Assembly: GCA_934293575.1 (NCBI GenBank)
Contig: CAKQYU010000002.1
Coordinates: 310,001 to 374,000, forward strand
Direction: 5' to 3'
Length of the DNA stretch: 64,000 nt
DNA from: an uncultured Lachnospiraceae bacterium
GTDB taxonomy: Bacteria > Bacillota > Clostridia > Lachnospirales > Lachnospiraceae
In this document: one piece after another, positions 42,868-51,985 of the stretch
Layout: the number at the start of each line of letters is the position of its first letter
Position numbering within the stretch: position 1 is the first letter of the stretch
Program-made: the position numbers and the translations under genes
The notes under the pieces: generated by a model
The model's input: only the letters and a program-made list of their open reading frames with translations
The model's database searches: none
Told to the model about the DNA's origin: nothing

Positions 42868-43734
42868 ATGGGAAGAAGAAATAAAAGAGATAAATACGGA
42901 ATTTATGAAATTCCGAATTATCAGAAAAAACGAGTGATTAAGAAAAAGAAAAAATTTACATTTAGCAATGTACTTCGATTGCTTTTCATAATAGCAGTCC
43001 TGCTTGTTGTGGGTTATATTGTTTCCATTGGTATTAAGGTCAGTATGCGTGGAAAAGCCATTTCGTTATATGAAGAGGAAGACTATAAGGGTGCAATTGA
43101 TTTGTTTGAAGAAGCATTGAATCCAACCCTTCCCTTACTGGAGTTTTTGGATAATGACATCCGTTTTTATTTGGCGGATTGTTATGTGAATGAGGGTGAT
43201 TACGGAAGTGCCTGCGTGGAATACAGCAAAATCTATGTATGGAACAATTACGAAAATGTAGATGGCTTAGAAGATTTACAAAAAATAGCATACGGATTGC
43301 AGTTGTATGACTGGAAGGAATACAGGGAGGCACTGCCGATTTTGTTAGAGGCATATGAATCCGGTTATGGAGAGTTGGTTTTATATGTGGGAAGCTGTTA
43401 TGGTCAGACCGGTGATACGGAAAATATGCAGTTATATTATGATGTATTTTTAAGAAAACATGAAATGAACGGCTTCATGTATGCGCAATATGCGGCAATT
43501 GCATTAGATGAGGATAAGCTTGACGAGGCGTATTCGTATATTCAGGAAGGATTACAGTTAAAAGAGGATTCCGGATTGAAGGAATTAAAATATGATGAAA
43601 TCGTATATTATGAGAAATTAAACGATTATGATACGGCATTTGAAAAGGCTTCTGCATTTATAAAGGATTATCCGAATGATGCAGACGGTAAAAATGAATA
43701 CGAACTGTTATATACAAGAAGGACCGACAAATAA
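42868..43734 (+). CDS. Single-span membrane protein with TPR repeats
   Basis: The 288-residue protein has a very basic start (KKRVIKKKKK, about residues 20-29), one membrane helix (about 36-57) and an outward domain with tetratricopeptide-like helices (GKAISLYEEEDYKGAIDLFEEA; DEAYSYIQEGLQL; DTAFEKASAFIKDYPND). Such proteins act as scaffolds; no partner can be named. The last codons run into the next gene, whose ATG starts 2 bases after its TAA, so it is co-expressed with hflX. Confidence 0.7.
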   Translation: MGRRNKRDKYGIYEIPNYQKKRVIKKKKKFTFSNVLRLLFIIAVLLVVGYIVSIGIKVSMRGKAISLYEEEDYKGAIDLFEEALNPTLPLLEFLDNDIRFYLADCYVNEGDYGSACVEYSKIYVWNNYENVDGLEDLQKIAYGLQLYDWKEYREALPILLEAYESGYGELVLYVGSCYGQTGDTENMQLYYDVFLRKHEMNGFMYAQYAAIALDEDKLDEAYSYIQEGLQLKEDSGLKELKYDEIVYYEKLNDYDTAFEKASAFIKDYPNDADGKNEYELLYTRRTDK

Positions 43735-43735
43735 T

Positions 43736-44989
43736 ATGATGCATGAGAATCAGACAGAAATTGAAAAAGTAATATTGGTAGCTGTGCATGACCGTTATGA
43801 AATTGATGGCGCCGCCTCCATAGCGGAACTTAGAGAACTGGTAAAAACTGCGGGTGCGGAGACGGTTGGTGTGTTGGAACAAAATCTGGAGCTGGCAAAT
43901 CCGGGAACTTATATCGGTTCCGGTAAGATGGATGAGTTAAAGACGATGATAGCAGCTTTGCGTGCAACCGGTATTGTGTGTGATACGGAACTGACACCTG
44001 CCCAGATGAAAAATCTGTCAACGGTATTGGATGTGAAGGTTATGGATCGTACCATGATTATTCTGGATATTTTTGCTGCCAGAGCAAATACAAAAGAGGG
44101 TAAGATTCAGGTGGAACTGGCACAGTTAAAATATAATGCAACGATGCTTGTCGGTTTAAGGGATTCCCTGTCAAGACTTGGCGGAGGAATTGGAACAAGG
44201 GGACCTGGCGAGAAAAAATTAGAGATGGACAGGCGGCTGATTCGTGAACAGATTTCAAAGTTAAAGCGGGAATTAGAGGATGTAAAAAAACATCGACAGA
44301 CACAGAGAAAACGAAGAATGGAGAATCGAAGTCCGGTTCTTTGTATCGTGGGTTATACGAATGCAGGAAAATCCACTTTGTTAAATCAATTGACAAATGC
44401 GGATGTGTTATCGGAAGATATGCTGTTTGCAACTCTTGATCCGACAACAAAGGCATTAAAACTGCCGGACGGACAGAATGTTATGTTAACCGATACGGTT
44501 GGGTTTATTTCAAAATTACCGCATCATCTGATTCAGGCATTTCGTTCAACATTGGAAGAAGCAAAGTACAGTGATATGATTCTGCATGTTGTGGATGCAT
44601 CCAATCCGGAAGTGGATCGGCAGATGTTTGCCGTTTACGAGACCTTACAGAAACTGGAAATCTTTGATAAACCGGTGATTACAGTGTTTAACAAAATGGA
44701 TTTGGTCGGGGACGATTTTATTTTAAAGGATTTAAGAGCGGATGCAACGGTCTGTATTTCTGCAAAGAAGAAGGATGGATTGAAGGAACTGCTTTGCGTA
44801 ATAGAGGAACAGTTAAAACAGACACAACATTATGTGGAAGGTGTGTTGCCGTATAAGGATACAGGTGTTTTAGCGGATATCCGGACGTACGGAAAACTGT
44901 TGGAAGAACAATATGAAGAAGACGGAATCCACATAAAAGCATATGTAAGAAAACGGGAACTGGATATTTTGGATACAAGAATCAGATAG
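43736..44989 (+). CDS. hflX: Ribosome-associated GTPase HflX
   Basis: The 417-residue GTPase splits stalled ribosomes under stress. The N-terminal HflX domain shows NPGTYIGSGKMDELK and TELTPAQMKNLS, followed by a glycine-rich GGGIGTRGPGEKKLEMDRR segment and a coiled coil. The G domain has GYTNAGKSTLLNQLT, LTDTVGFISKLPHHL and FNKMDLV. The open frame begins 20 codons earlier inside the upstream gene; ATG 43736 (or 43739) suits the stop-start arrangement, with AGAAGGA 13 bases upstream. The ABC-F gene follows 11 bases after its stop. Confidence 0.93.
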   Translation: MMHENQTEIEKVILVAVHDRYEIDGAASIAELRELVKTAGAETVGVLEQNLELANPGTYIGSGKMDELKTMIAALRATGIVCDTELTPAQMKNLSTVLDVKVMDRTMIILDIFAARANTKEGKIQVELAQLKYNATMLVGLRDSLSRLGGGIGTRGPGEKKLEMDRRLIREQISKLKRELEDVKKHRQTQRKRRMENRSPVLCIVGYTNAGKSTLLNQLTNADVLSEDMLFATLDPTTKALKLPDGQNVMLTDTVGFISKLPHHLIQAFRSTLEEAKYSDMILHVVDASNPEVDRQMFAVYETLQKLEIFDKPVITVFNKMDLVGDDFILKDLRADATVCISAKKKDGLKELLCVIEEQLKQTQHYVEGVLPYKDTGVLADIRTYGKLLEEQYEEDGIHIKAYVRKRELDILDTRIR

Positions 44990-45000
44990 CAGGTTATACG

Positions 45001-46791
45001 ATGAATATATTAAATGTAGAAAATGTAACAAAAATATATGGGGAAAAAACACTGTTGAGCCATGTAAATCTTGGAATTAATGAGGGAGATAAGTTTGGTG
45101 TAATCGGTGTCAACGGCTGCGGAAAAAGTACGTTTTTGAAAATAATAGCGGGACTTGTAGAACCGGATGAAGGGCAGATTATCAAAAACAAACAGTCACA
45201 GATTGCATATCTGTCCCAGAATACAGAGTTTGACCCGGAGGATACCATTCTTTCTTATGTTGTAAGGGATAAAAAAAGTCCGAATGCAAATTGGAGTGTG
45301 GAAGGACAGGCAAAAGGAATCTTAAGAAAACTTTCCGTTACCGATTATGATGCAAGGATAAAGGATTTGTCCGGCGGTGAGAAAAAGAGGATTGCTTTGG
45401 CAAAAACACTGTTATTTCCGGCAGATATTCTGATTTTGGATGAGCCGACCAACCATTTGGATAACCGGATGGTCGTATGGCTGGAAGAGTATTTGAAAAG
45501 ATATCAGGGTGTGTTAATTATGGTTACGCATGACCGGTATTTTTTAGATCGTGTTACGAATAAGATTTTGGAAATTGATAAAGGAAATCTTTATACATAC
45601 GAGTCCAACTATTCCGGATTTCTGGAATTAAAGCAGCAGAGGCTTTTAAGTGAACTTGCAACCTATAATAAAACACAGAACCGGCTTCGTGCCGAATGGG
45701 AATGGGTAAAAAGAGGTGCGCAGGCAAGGTCTACCAAACAGAAGGCAAGGCTGGAACGTTTTGAACAGATGAAGAATATGAAGGCACCGGAGACGGAACA
45801 GAAAGTGGAGATGGATTCCCTGTCATCCCGTCTTGGCAAGAAAACCATTGAAATAGAGCATCTGTACAAGGCATATGAAGGCAGACAATTAATTGATGAT
45901 TTTACGTATTTCACGATTCGAAATGAAAGAATCGGTATTGTAGGAGAAAATGGATGCGGAAAAACAACCCTGCTCCGGATGATATTGGGATTGGAGCAGC
46001 CGGACAGCGGAACGATTACAATCGGAGAAACGGTTAAAATCGGATATTTTTCGCAGATGGCAGAGGAGCTTTGTGATACACAGAAAGTAATTGACTGCGT
46101 GAAGGATGTAGCGGAATACATCCGTACGGAAAAAGGACTGACTTCGGCATCCCAGATGTGTGAACGCTTCTTGTTCGGACCGGAAATCCAGTATAATCCG
46201 ATTGGGAAATTATCCGGTGGGGAAAAAAGAAGACTGAATCTGTTGAAAGTTTTAATGACGGCACCGAATGTTTTGATTTTGGATGAACCGACCAATGATT
46301 TGGATATTGCAACACTTACAATTTTGGAAGATTATCTGGATTCCTTTGCGGGCATTGTAATTGCGGTTTCTCATGACCGGTATTTCTTAGACCGTATTGC
46401 GGATCGTATTCTGGCATTTGAACCGGGCGGAAAGATTGTTCAGTATGATGGAGATTATTCCGCCTATATGGAAAAGGCAATAAAAAAAGGTGTTTACTTT
46501 GCGGAGGAGGAACAGACAAAACCTTCGAAGGAGTATCATAAGCCGAAACAGAACAAACTTAAGTTTACTTATTTGGAGAAGAAGGAATACGAAACAATTG
46601 ATGCCGATATTGAACAGTTGGAAAGCCAATTGGAGCAATTGGATGCAGATATGTTACAGGCTGCAAAGGATTATGAGAAGCTTCAGGAACTGTCGGAAAT
46701 CAGACGGGAAGTGGAGAAACAATTAGAAGAAAAGATGGAACGGTATGTCTATCTGAGTGATTTGGCACAGGAAATTGAAAAGCAAAAATAG
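45001..46791 (+). CDS. ABC-F family ATPase, Uup/YfmR type
   Basis: The 596-residue protein has two cassettes (GVNGCGKST, LSGGEKKRIALA, DEPTNHLD; GENGCGKTT, LSGGEKRRLNLL, DEPTNDLD) and no membrane part. The linker carries WEWVKRGAQARSTKQKARLERF, typical of the Uup/YfmR group, and a C-terminal coiled coil (about 530-596) is present. These proteins act on ribosomes with difficult nascent chains. It is co-transcribed with hflX, another ribosome-rescue factor. It is clearly distinct from the minus-strand ABC-F at 6760-8661. Confidence 0.9.
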   Translation: MNILNVENVTKIYGEKTLLSHVNLGINEGDKFGVIGVNGCGKSTFLKIIAGLVEPDEGQIIKNKQSQIAYLSQNTEFDPEDTILSYVVRDKKSPNANWSVEGQAKGILRKLSVTDYDARIKDLSGGEKKRIALAKTLLFPADILILDEPTNHLDNRMVVWLEEYLKRYQGVLIMVTHDRYFLDRVTNKILEIDKGNLYTYESNYSGFLELKQQRLLSELATYNKTQNRLRAEWEWVKRGAQARSTKQKARLERFEQMKNMKAPETEQKVEMDSLSSRLGKKTIEIEHLYKAYEGRQLIDDFTYFTIRNERIGIVGENGCGKTTLLRMILGLEQPDSGTITIGETVKIGYFSQMAEELCDTQKVIDCVKDVAEYIRTEKGLTSASQMCERFLFGPEIQYNPIGKLSGGEKRRLNLLKVLMTAPNVLILDEPTNDLDIATLTILEDYLDSFAGIVIAVSHDRYFLDRIADRILAFEPGGKIVQYDGDYSAYMEKAIKKGVYFAEEEQTKPSKEYHKPKQNKLKFTYLEKKEYETIDADIEQLESQLEQLDADMLQAAKDYEKLQELSEIRREVEKQLEEKMERYVYLSDLAQEIEKQK

Positions 46792-46815
46792 TTTGTTTCC
46801 ATAATTATCCGTAAT

Positions 46816-46857
46816 AAAAAACAAATTTCTACAAAATGTATGAAATTTGTTTTTTTT
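46816..46857 (+). terminator. Terminator of the hflX-ABC-F unit
   Basis: AAAAAACAAATTTC (46816-46829) pairs with GAAATTTGTTTTTT (46842-46855), ending in a long T run that reaches the next promoter. Confidence 0.8.
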
Positions 46858-46858
46858 A

Positions 46859-46887
46859 TTGAAATATATCACAAAATATAGTATTAT
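46859..46887 (+). promoter_or_regulatory. Promoter of the SH3/glucosaminidase gene
   Basis: TTGAAA (46859-46864), 17 bases, TATTAT (46882-46887), immediately after the previous terminator; the leader is about 65 bases. Confidence 0.7.
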
Positions 46888-46957
46888 GTTACCAAATTAT
46901 GTTGTCATATTATGTAAATTGAAACACAATCAGATAAAATGGATTAGGAGTCGGGGA

Positions 46958-49456
46958 ATGAGAAAACGAATCAAGAAAAAAGGAAATTGGAAACGGCAAT
47001 GCGGAGCTGTTTTGCTGGCTGCAATGCTGGTGTTTTCGCAGGCACCGTATCAGACGGTTTATGCGGAGACAACCTGTAGTACGGTAACAGCATATCCGGG
47101 TTCAACGACCACGGCAGTAAATGTAAGAGAAAAAGCAGGAACAAAATACAAATCATTGGGAGTTGTAGCGATGAATACACCGGTTACAATTCTTGGAACC
47201 TGTGTGAATGGTTCTGAAAACTGGTATAAGGTTGAAGTGAAGGTCGGAGGAAAAAAACAGACCGGATACATATTTGCAAGTTATGTAAAAAAAGCAGGAA
47301 ATCTTACCGGTACGGTTAATGTAACGGCAGGTTCTTATTTGAATTTCCGCCAGTCGGCAAGTACATCCTCTGCCTGTATCGGAAAATTATACAGAGGTAA
47401 TCAGGTGGTTGTGAATGGAATGGAAGGTGCCTGGTACAAGATTACCGCAAACATAAACGGAACCAATAAAACCGGTTATGTGTCAGCTGCCTATATCAGC
47501 CTGACCGGACAGACAACTACATCAAATACCACCCCGACATCGAATACAAATACAGACACAAAAACATATCCGACTGCACTTGGAACGGCGGTCAGCCAGT
47601 TTAATGAGACTCCGGGAGTGGTAAATAATAAAGTCACATCTGCTTTGAATGTCAGATATGCAGCCACAACAAAGAGCAGTGTGTTGCTGTCAATTCCTTC
47701 CAAAACGGCAGTTACCGTAATTGGTGTGGAAGGAAGCTGGTATAAGATTAAGGTTACCTATGGTGGAAAATCCGTGACCGGCTATGTTGCAAAAGAATAT
47801 ATTACATTGGGGAAAAGTGAAACAACCCCATCCAATCCGACAACTCCAAGTACACCGACGAATACAACCGAACAGGCGGCATATGTTAACAGTAACGTTA
47901 CTTCTTATCTGAATGTTCGTGCATCGGCAGGAACAAACGGAACCGTATTAATGACAATTCCGACCAAAACCGTATTGACCGTGATTGGAACCAGTGGTGA
48001 CTGGTATAAGGTAAGAGTTACTTATAACGGTAAGACGGTAGAAGGATATGTTGCAAAACAATATGTAACAATCGGAACCCTGACACCATCGAACGGCAAC
48101 AACAATAACAACAGTAATAACAATAATACAAATACTCCATCCGGAACGGATAATGTCGCATTTGAGACATTGCTTAGTAAGTTCCCTGCAAGTTATCAGA
48201 CGAGCCTGCGCAGTCTGCATCAGACATATCCAAAGTGGAAATTTGTGGCGGTTCAGACGAATTTAGACTGGTCAACGGTTATTGCCAATGAAAGTATTGT
48301 CGGCAGGAATGTAATTCAGAGTAATTATCCAAGAGGTACATCTTCATTGGCACCGTTTAGTTATTTGTCAACAGCATCCGGTGCGTATGACTGGTCTACC
48401 GACAAATATGTAGTAAAAGACGGAAGTAACTGGTATTGTGCGAATTCGGCAGTGATTTCGTATTATATGGATCCGAGAAACTTCTTAAACAGCAACGATA
48501 TTTTCCAATATGAAGCCCTTTCTTATGATTCTTCTCATAAGGATACGGTTGTACAGAGTATTTTAAATAATACATTTATGAGTGGAAATTACAGTGTTGT
48601 AGATAAATCAACCGGAAGAACGGTAACCGGTTCTTATAAACAGGCATTTATGGATGCGGGAGCGGCATCCAATGCAAGTCCTTACTTCCTTGCGACAAGA
48701 TGCAAGCAGGAGGTTGGTGCATACGGTTCCGGCTCAACAAAAGGAACCTATCCGGGATACGAAGGATATTATAATTTCTATAATATCGGTGCTTTTGATG
48801 GCGGAGATGCGGTTGCAAAAGGACTGGCATGGGCAAAGACAGGAACTTCCTATGGAAAACCATGGACAAATCCGTATAAGTCTATTGTAGGCGGAGCACA
48901 GTATATTGCATCAAATTATATTAATAAGGGTCAGAATACATTATATTTCCAGAAGTTTAATGTAGTACCATCGTCATCATCGAATTTATATATGCATCAG
49001 TATATGACAAATGTACAGGCTCCGTATTCGGAAGGACGAATTACGAAAAATGCCTATAGAAATTACGGAATTTTAAAGGATGAACTGGTATTTTATATTC
49101 CGGTTTATAAAAATATGCCAAGTACAGCATGTGCATTACCGGCAGCAAGCGGTAATCCGAATCCGTATTTAAGTTCGGTATCGGTAACAAGCGGAAATGT
49201 AACTTATGGACTGACTCCGACATTTGCAAAACCATCTTCATCCGGTGCATTGTCAAATACCAATTACACCATTGTAGTGCCGGCAAATGTATCAAGCGTA
49301 AATGTAAATGCAACAGCGGTAAGTAAATATACAACGATATCCGGTGCAGGAACGTATCCGTTAGGTGCTTCCGGAACCACGAAGACAATTACAATAACCG
49401 GTCGGGCACAAAATGGTAAAACGCAGACCTATACAATTAAGGTAACCCGTAAGTAG
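46958..49456 (+). CDS. Secreted four-SH3 glucosaminidase-type autolysin
   Basis: The 832-residue protein has a basic signal peptide (about 1-37), four bacterial SH3 domains (about 44-110, 117-182, 224-284, 310-372) and an Asn-rich linker (about 378-395). A catalytic region of the endo-beta-N-acetylglucosaminidase / LytG family follows (about 400-700, with YFLATRCKQEVGAYG and YYNFYNIGAFDGG), then a C-terminal cadherin-like beta-sandwich (about 735-832). The SH3 modules should bind wall peptides while the enzyme cuts glycan strands. The open frame extends 37 codons upstream without a leader-like sequence; ATG 46958 behind AGGAG gives the signal peptide. Confidence 0.85.
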   Translation: MRKRIKKKGNWKRQCGAVLLAAMLVFSQAPYQTVYAETTCSTVTAYPGSTTTAVNVREKAGTKYKSLGVVAMNTPVTILGTCVNGSENWYKVEVKVGGKKQTGYIFASYVKKAGNLTGTVNVTAGSYLNFRQSASTSSACIGKLYRGNQVVVNGMEGAWYKITANINGTNKTGYVSAAYISLTGQTTTSNTTPTSNTNTDTKTYPTALGTAVSQFNETPGVVNNKVTSALNVRYAATTKSSVLLSIPSKTAVTVIGVEGSWYKIKVTYGGKSVTGYVAKEYITLGKSETTPSNPTTPSTPTNTTEQAAYVNSNVTSYLNVRASAGTNGTVLMTIPTKTVLTVIGTSGDWYKVRVTYNGKTVEGYVAKQYVTIGTLTPSNGNNNNNSNNNNTNTPSGTDNVAFETLLSKFPASYQTSLRSLHQTYPKWKFVAVQTNLDWSTVIANESIVGRNVIQSNYPRGTSSLAPFSYLSTASGAYDWSTDKYVVKDGSNWYCANSAVISYYMDPRNFLNSNDIFQYEALSYDSSHKDTVVQSILNNTFMSGNYSVVDKSTGRTVTGSYKQAFMDAGAASNASPYFLATRCKQEVGAYGSGSTKGTYPGYEGYYNFYNIGAFDGGDAVAKGLAWAKTGTSYGKPWTNPYKSIVGGAQYIASNYINKGQNTLYFQKFNVVPSSSSNLYMHQYMTNVQAPYSEGRITKNAYRNYGILKDELVFYIPVYKNMPSTACALPAASGNPNPYLSSVSVTSGNVTYGLTPTFAKPSSSGALSNTNYTIVVPANVSSVNVNATAVSKYTTISGAGTYPLGASGTTKTITITGRAQNGKTQTYTIKVTRK

Positions 49457-49478
49457 TGAAGAAAAAAGGAGAATGGTT

Positions 49479-50354
49479 ATGAAGAAGAAAATAGCAGTTT
49501 TACTTGCTTTGGTTATGGTGATAGGCTTAGGCGTAGTAGGCATAAGAGAAAAAGCATATGCGAGAGAAGCACAGATGTATATTATTCCACCTGAGGATGT
49601 AAAAAAGGAACAGGAAATTAAAGTAAAGGTTGTATTAGACAGTGATGTGAATTTGTATTCTATTGATTCTTATGTATCCTATGATGCCGATTTGCTGGAA
49701 TTTGTTCCGGAAAATGATATCGTTACCGGAGCAAACGGAACCTTAGAAATTAAGGATGTATTCGGACAGGAAACGAAACATAAAGAATATGAACTGACAT
49801 TTAAAACCTTGGATATTGGAAATGCATATGTCAATTTGACGGATGTTTATCTGATTGATTATGAAAATCTTGATTACATTACAGTTACACCGAGTGATTA
49901 TTCATTTGATATTTCAGTAAATGAACAGGTCGCAGAGGATGCAAGATTGTCTGATTTGATTGTTGCACCCGGAGATTTGACAGAAGCTTTTGATGCCAAT
50001 AAACTGGAATATGAAATGCATGTAGGTCTGGATGTTGACAGCATTGGTATTTCCGCAATTGCAATGAACGAAGACAGTGTGGTGGATGTGGATATGCCGG
50101 ATGCTTTGGTAGAAGGAGATAACTGGATTCGTATCTGTGTAACGGCATTGTCCGGTAATGTCAATACCTACACGATTCATGTTATAAAGGCACAGTGGCC
50201 GGAAGAAACGACAACAGAGGAAGAAACTTCAGAAGCTTCTACACAGGAAGTGATGCCGGAAGAGACAACGGAAGTTTCGGAAGAGACAACCACACAGATG
50301 AGTGAAACAACACAGGCTTCCACAGAAGAAATAACAACGGAGCCAATTCAATAA
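49479..50354 (+). CDS. Secreted cohesin-like / cadherin-like surface protein
   Basis: The 291-residue protein has a signal peptide (about 1-26), a cohesin-like beta domain (about 30-145, KVKVVLDSDVNLYSIDSYV), a cadherin-like beta-sandwich (about 150-236, beginning ARLSDLIVAPGDLTEAF) and a Thr/Glu-rich tail. No LPxTG or membrane anchor is visible, so retention on the surface would depend on binding. The second domain is of the same type as the C-terminus of the autolysin 22 bases upstream, suggesting a shared surface partner. ATG 49479 suits AAAGGAGA better than ATG 49473. Confidence 0.65.
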   Translation: MKKKIAVLLALVMVIGLGVVGIREKAYAREAQMYIIPPEDVKKEQEIKVKVVLDSDVNLYSIDSYVSYDADLLEFVPENDIVTGANGTLEIKDVFGQETKHKEYELTFKTLDIGNAYVNLTDVYLIDYENLDYITVTPSDYSFDISVNEQVAEDARLSDLIVAPGDLTEAFDANKLEYEMHVGLDVDSIGISAIAMNEDSVVDVDMPDALVEGDNWIRICVTALSGNVNTYTIHVIKAQWPEETTTEEETSEASTQEVMPEETTEVSEETTTQMSETTQASTEEITTEPIQ

Positions 50355-50372
50355 AATATATGGAGGATGCAT

Positions 50373-50861
50373 ATGAAAGTAGCAATTATTATGGGTTCTA
50401 CAAGTGACATGGCAAAGGTAGAACCGGCAGTTGGAATTTTGAAGGATTACGGAGTAGAAGTAAATGTAAGATGTTTGTCTGCACATCGGGCACATCTTGG
50501 ATTATCCGAATTTATTGAAACCTGTAATCAGGATGGAACAGAGGTTATTATTACGGCAGCCGGTATGGCGGCAGCATTGCCGGGAGTGGTAGCTTCCCAG
50601 ACCGTATTACCTGTAATCGGTGTTCCTCTTTCCGGTTCGGTATTAGACGGTATGGATGCATTATATTCCATTGTACAGATGCCTTCCGGTATTCCGGTTG
50701 CAACTGTGGCAATAAACGGCAGTAAAAATGCAGCATATCTTGCATTACAGATTATCGGAGTATCTCATAAAGAAGTGAAAGATAAACTTCTTGCGGAGAG
50801 AAAACAGATGGAAGAAAATGCGATGAAAGCAAATCAGGAAGTTATGGAAAAATTCCGGTAA
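50373..50861 (+). CDS. purE: N5-carboxyaminoimidazole ribonucleotide mutase (PurE)
   Basis: The 162-residue protein matches PurE throughout: MKVAIIMGSTSDM, the catalytic-loop LSAHRAH (S36-H41), GVPLSGSVLDGMDALYSIVQMPSGIPVATVAI and a helical C-terminus. It interconverts N5-CAIR and CAIR in purine synthesis. Two signatures are atypical: the usual SAHRTP reads SAHRAH, and the usual AGGAAHLPG reads AGMAAALPG, replacing the second His with Ala. Whether this alters the substrate (N5-CAIR or AIR plus CO2) cannot be told here; no purK is in the window. ATG 50373 lies behind TGGAGG. Confidence 0.9.
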   Translation: MKVAIIMGSTSDMAKVEPAVGILKDYGVEVNVRCLSAHRAHLGLSEFIETCNQDGTEVIITAAGMAAALPGVVASQTVLPVIGVPLSGSVLDGMDALYSIVQMPSGIPVATVAINGSKNAAYLALQIIGVSHKEVKDKLLAERKQMEENAMKANQEVMEKFR

Positions 50862-50872
50862 AACGGTAAAAT

Positions 50873-50920
50873 AAAATGCCGGTCATTTTGTGGATTACAA
50901 AATGACCGGCATTTTTGTAT
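50873..50920. terminator. Bidirectional terminator between purE and purC
   Basis: A nearly 19-bp perfect stem (50873-50891 with 50897-50915, containing TGCCGGTCATTTTGT) with A and T tracts on its outer sides. Confidence 0.9.
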
Positions 50921-50923
50921 TTA

Positions 50924-51802
50924 TTATTTCTCGAGTGGAGAACCGGTAATCAGCTCATAGGCTTCTAAGTATTTATCAATTGTCTTTTTTGCAATATCTT
51001 CCGGTAATTCCCAATCATGTTTGCCTTCGTTGTCTTTTAACCAATCACGGGCAAACTGCTTATCAAAGGATGGCTGTCCGTGTCCCGGTTCATATCCCTT
51101 TGCAGGCCAGAAACGGGAACTGTCAGGTGTTAACATTTCATCACCAATTACGATATCACCGTTTTCATCCAAACCGAATTCAAACTTGGTATCTGCGATA
51201 ATAATTCCCTTTTCTAATGCATAGTCGGCACATTTTTTATATAAAGCAATGGTATAATCACGAAGTTTTTCTGCATATTCCTTTCCTTTTCCCGGGAATT
51301 GCTTTTCTAAGACTTCAATACTCTTTTCGAAAGAAATATTTTCATCATGGTCACCAATTTCCGCTTTTGTAGAAGGTGTGTAAATCGGTTCAGGCAGCTT
51401 GTCGGATTCCTTTAAACCTTCCGGAAGACGAATTCCGCAGACAGTACCGTTTTCTTTGTAGCTTGCCCAGCCGCTGCCGGTAATATAACCACGTACAATA
51501 CATTCGATTGGAAGCATTTCTAATTTTTTGCACATCATACTGTTGCCGTCAAATTTGTCCTGCTGGAAGTACTCCGGCATATCTTTTACATCCGCTGAAA
51601 TCATGTGGTTTGGAAGAATGTCCTTTGTTAAGTCAAACCAGAATTTTGACATCTGTGTCAATACGGTTCCCTTTTTTGAGATGATATTTTTAAGAATGAC
51701 ATCAAAACAACTGATACGGTCTGTGGCAACCATGATCAGGCTGTCGCCATTGTCATAAATCTCACGTACTTTACCTTCTTTGATTGGTTTCATTTCCTTC
51801 AT
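50924..51802 (-). CDS. purC: Phosphoribosylaminoimidazole-succinocarboxamide synthase
   Basis: The 292-residue SAICAR synthetase couples CAIR and aspartate with ATP, the step after PurE. KEGKVREIYDNGDSLIMVATDRIS opens the ATP site, IECIVRGYITGSGWASY and IADTKFEFG follow, and the C-terminal LTPDSSRFWPA is conserved. It is transcribed toward purE, so the two consecutive enzymes lie in convergent units rather than one operon. AGAGAGGT precedes the ATG. Confidence 0.95.
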   Translation of the reverse strand: MKEMKPIKEGKVREIYDNGDSLIMVATDRISCFDVILKNIISKKGTVLTQMSKFWFDLTKDILPNHMISADVKDMPEYFQQDKFDGNSMMCKKLEMLPIECIVRGYITGSGWASYKENGTVCGIRLPEGLKESDKLPEPIYTPSTKAEIGDHDENISFEKSIEVLEKQFPGKGKEYAEKLRDYTIALYKKCADYALEKGIIIADTKFEFGLDENGDIVIGDEMLTPDSSRFWPAKGYEPGHGQPSFDKQFARDWLKDNEGKHDWELPEDIAKKTIDKYLEAYELITGSPLEK

Positions 51803-51852
51803 GTTTTTTTACCTCTCTGTTTGTAAATTCTTGTTTAAAATCTTACAAAAAC

Positions 51853-51881
51853 ACAATAGTAGATTTTTTATAAAAAATCAA
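51853..51881 (-). promoter_or_regulatory. Promoter of purC
   Basis: On the minus strand TTGATT (51881-51876), 17 bases and TATTGT (51858-51853). Confidence 0.6.
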
Positions 51882-51911
51882 GAGCAAATGAGGAGAAGTT
51901 TTGAAAGATAA

Positions 51912-51940
51912 TTGTGTTTCATATAAAAATTGATTATAAT
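51912..51940 (+). promoter_or_regulatory. Promoter of the J-like TPR gene
   Basis: TTGTGT (51912-51917), 17 bases, TATAAT (51935-51940). The start near 51947 lies after the first ATG of the open frame (51914), which supports ATG 51986. No CIRCE or CtsR-type repeat is visible here. Confidence 0.65.
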
Positions 51941-51985
51941 AAAAACATTGTAGAAGACAGGAGAAGAAACTTACAGGGGGTAATT

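Noticed and set aside
45663..46295. 210-residue minus-strand open frame inside the Uup-type ABC-F gene
   Set aside because: Antisense shadow of a conserved ATPase; no start signal and no recognisable domain.
48098..48141. AAC/AAT-rich tract read as a microsatellite or CRISPR-like repeat
   Set aside because: It encodes the Asn/Thr linker of the autolysin, with irregular units and no spacers.
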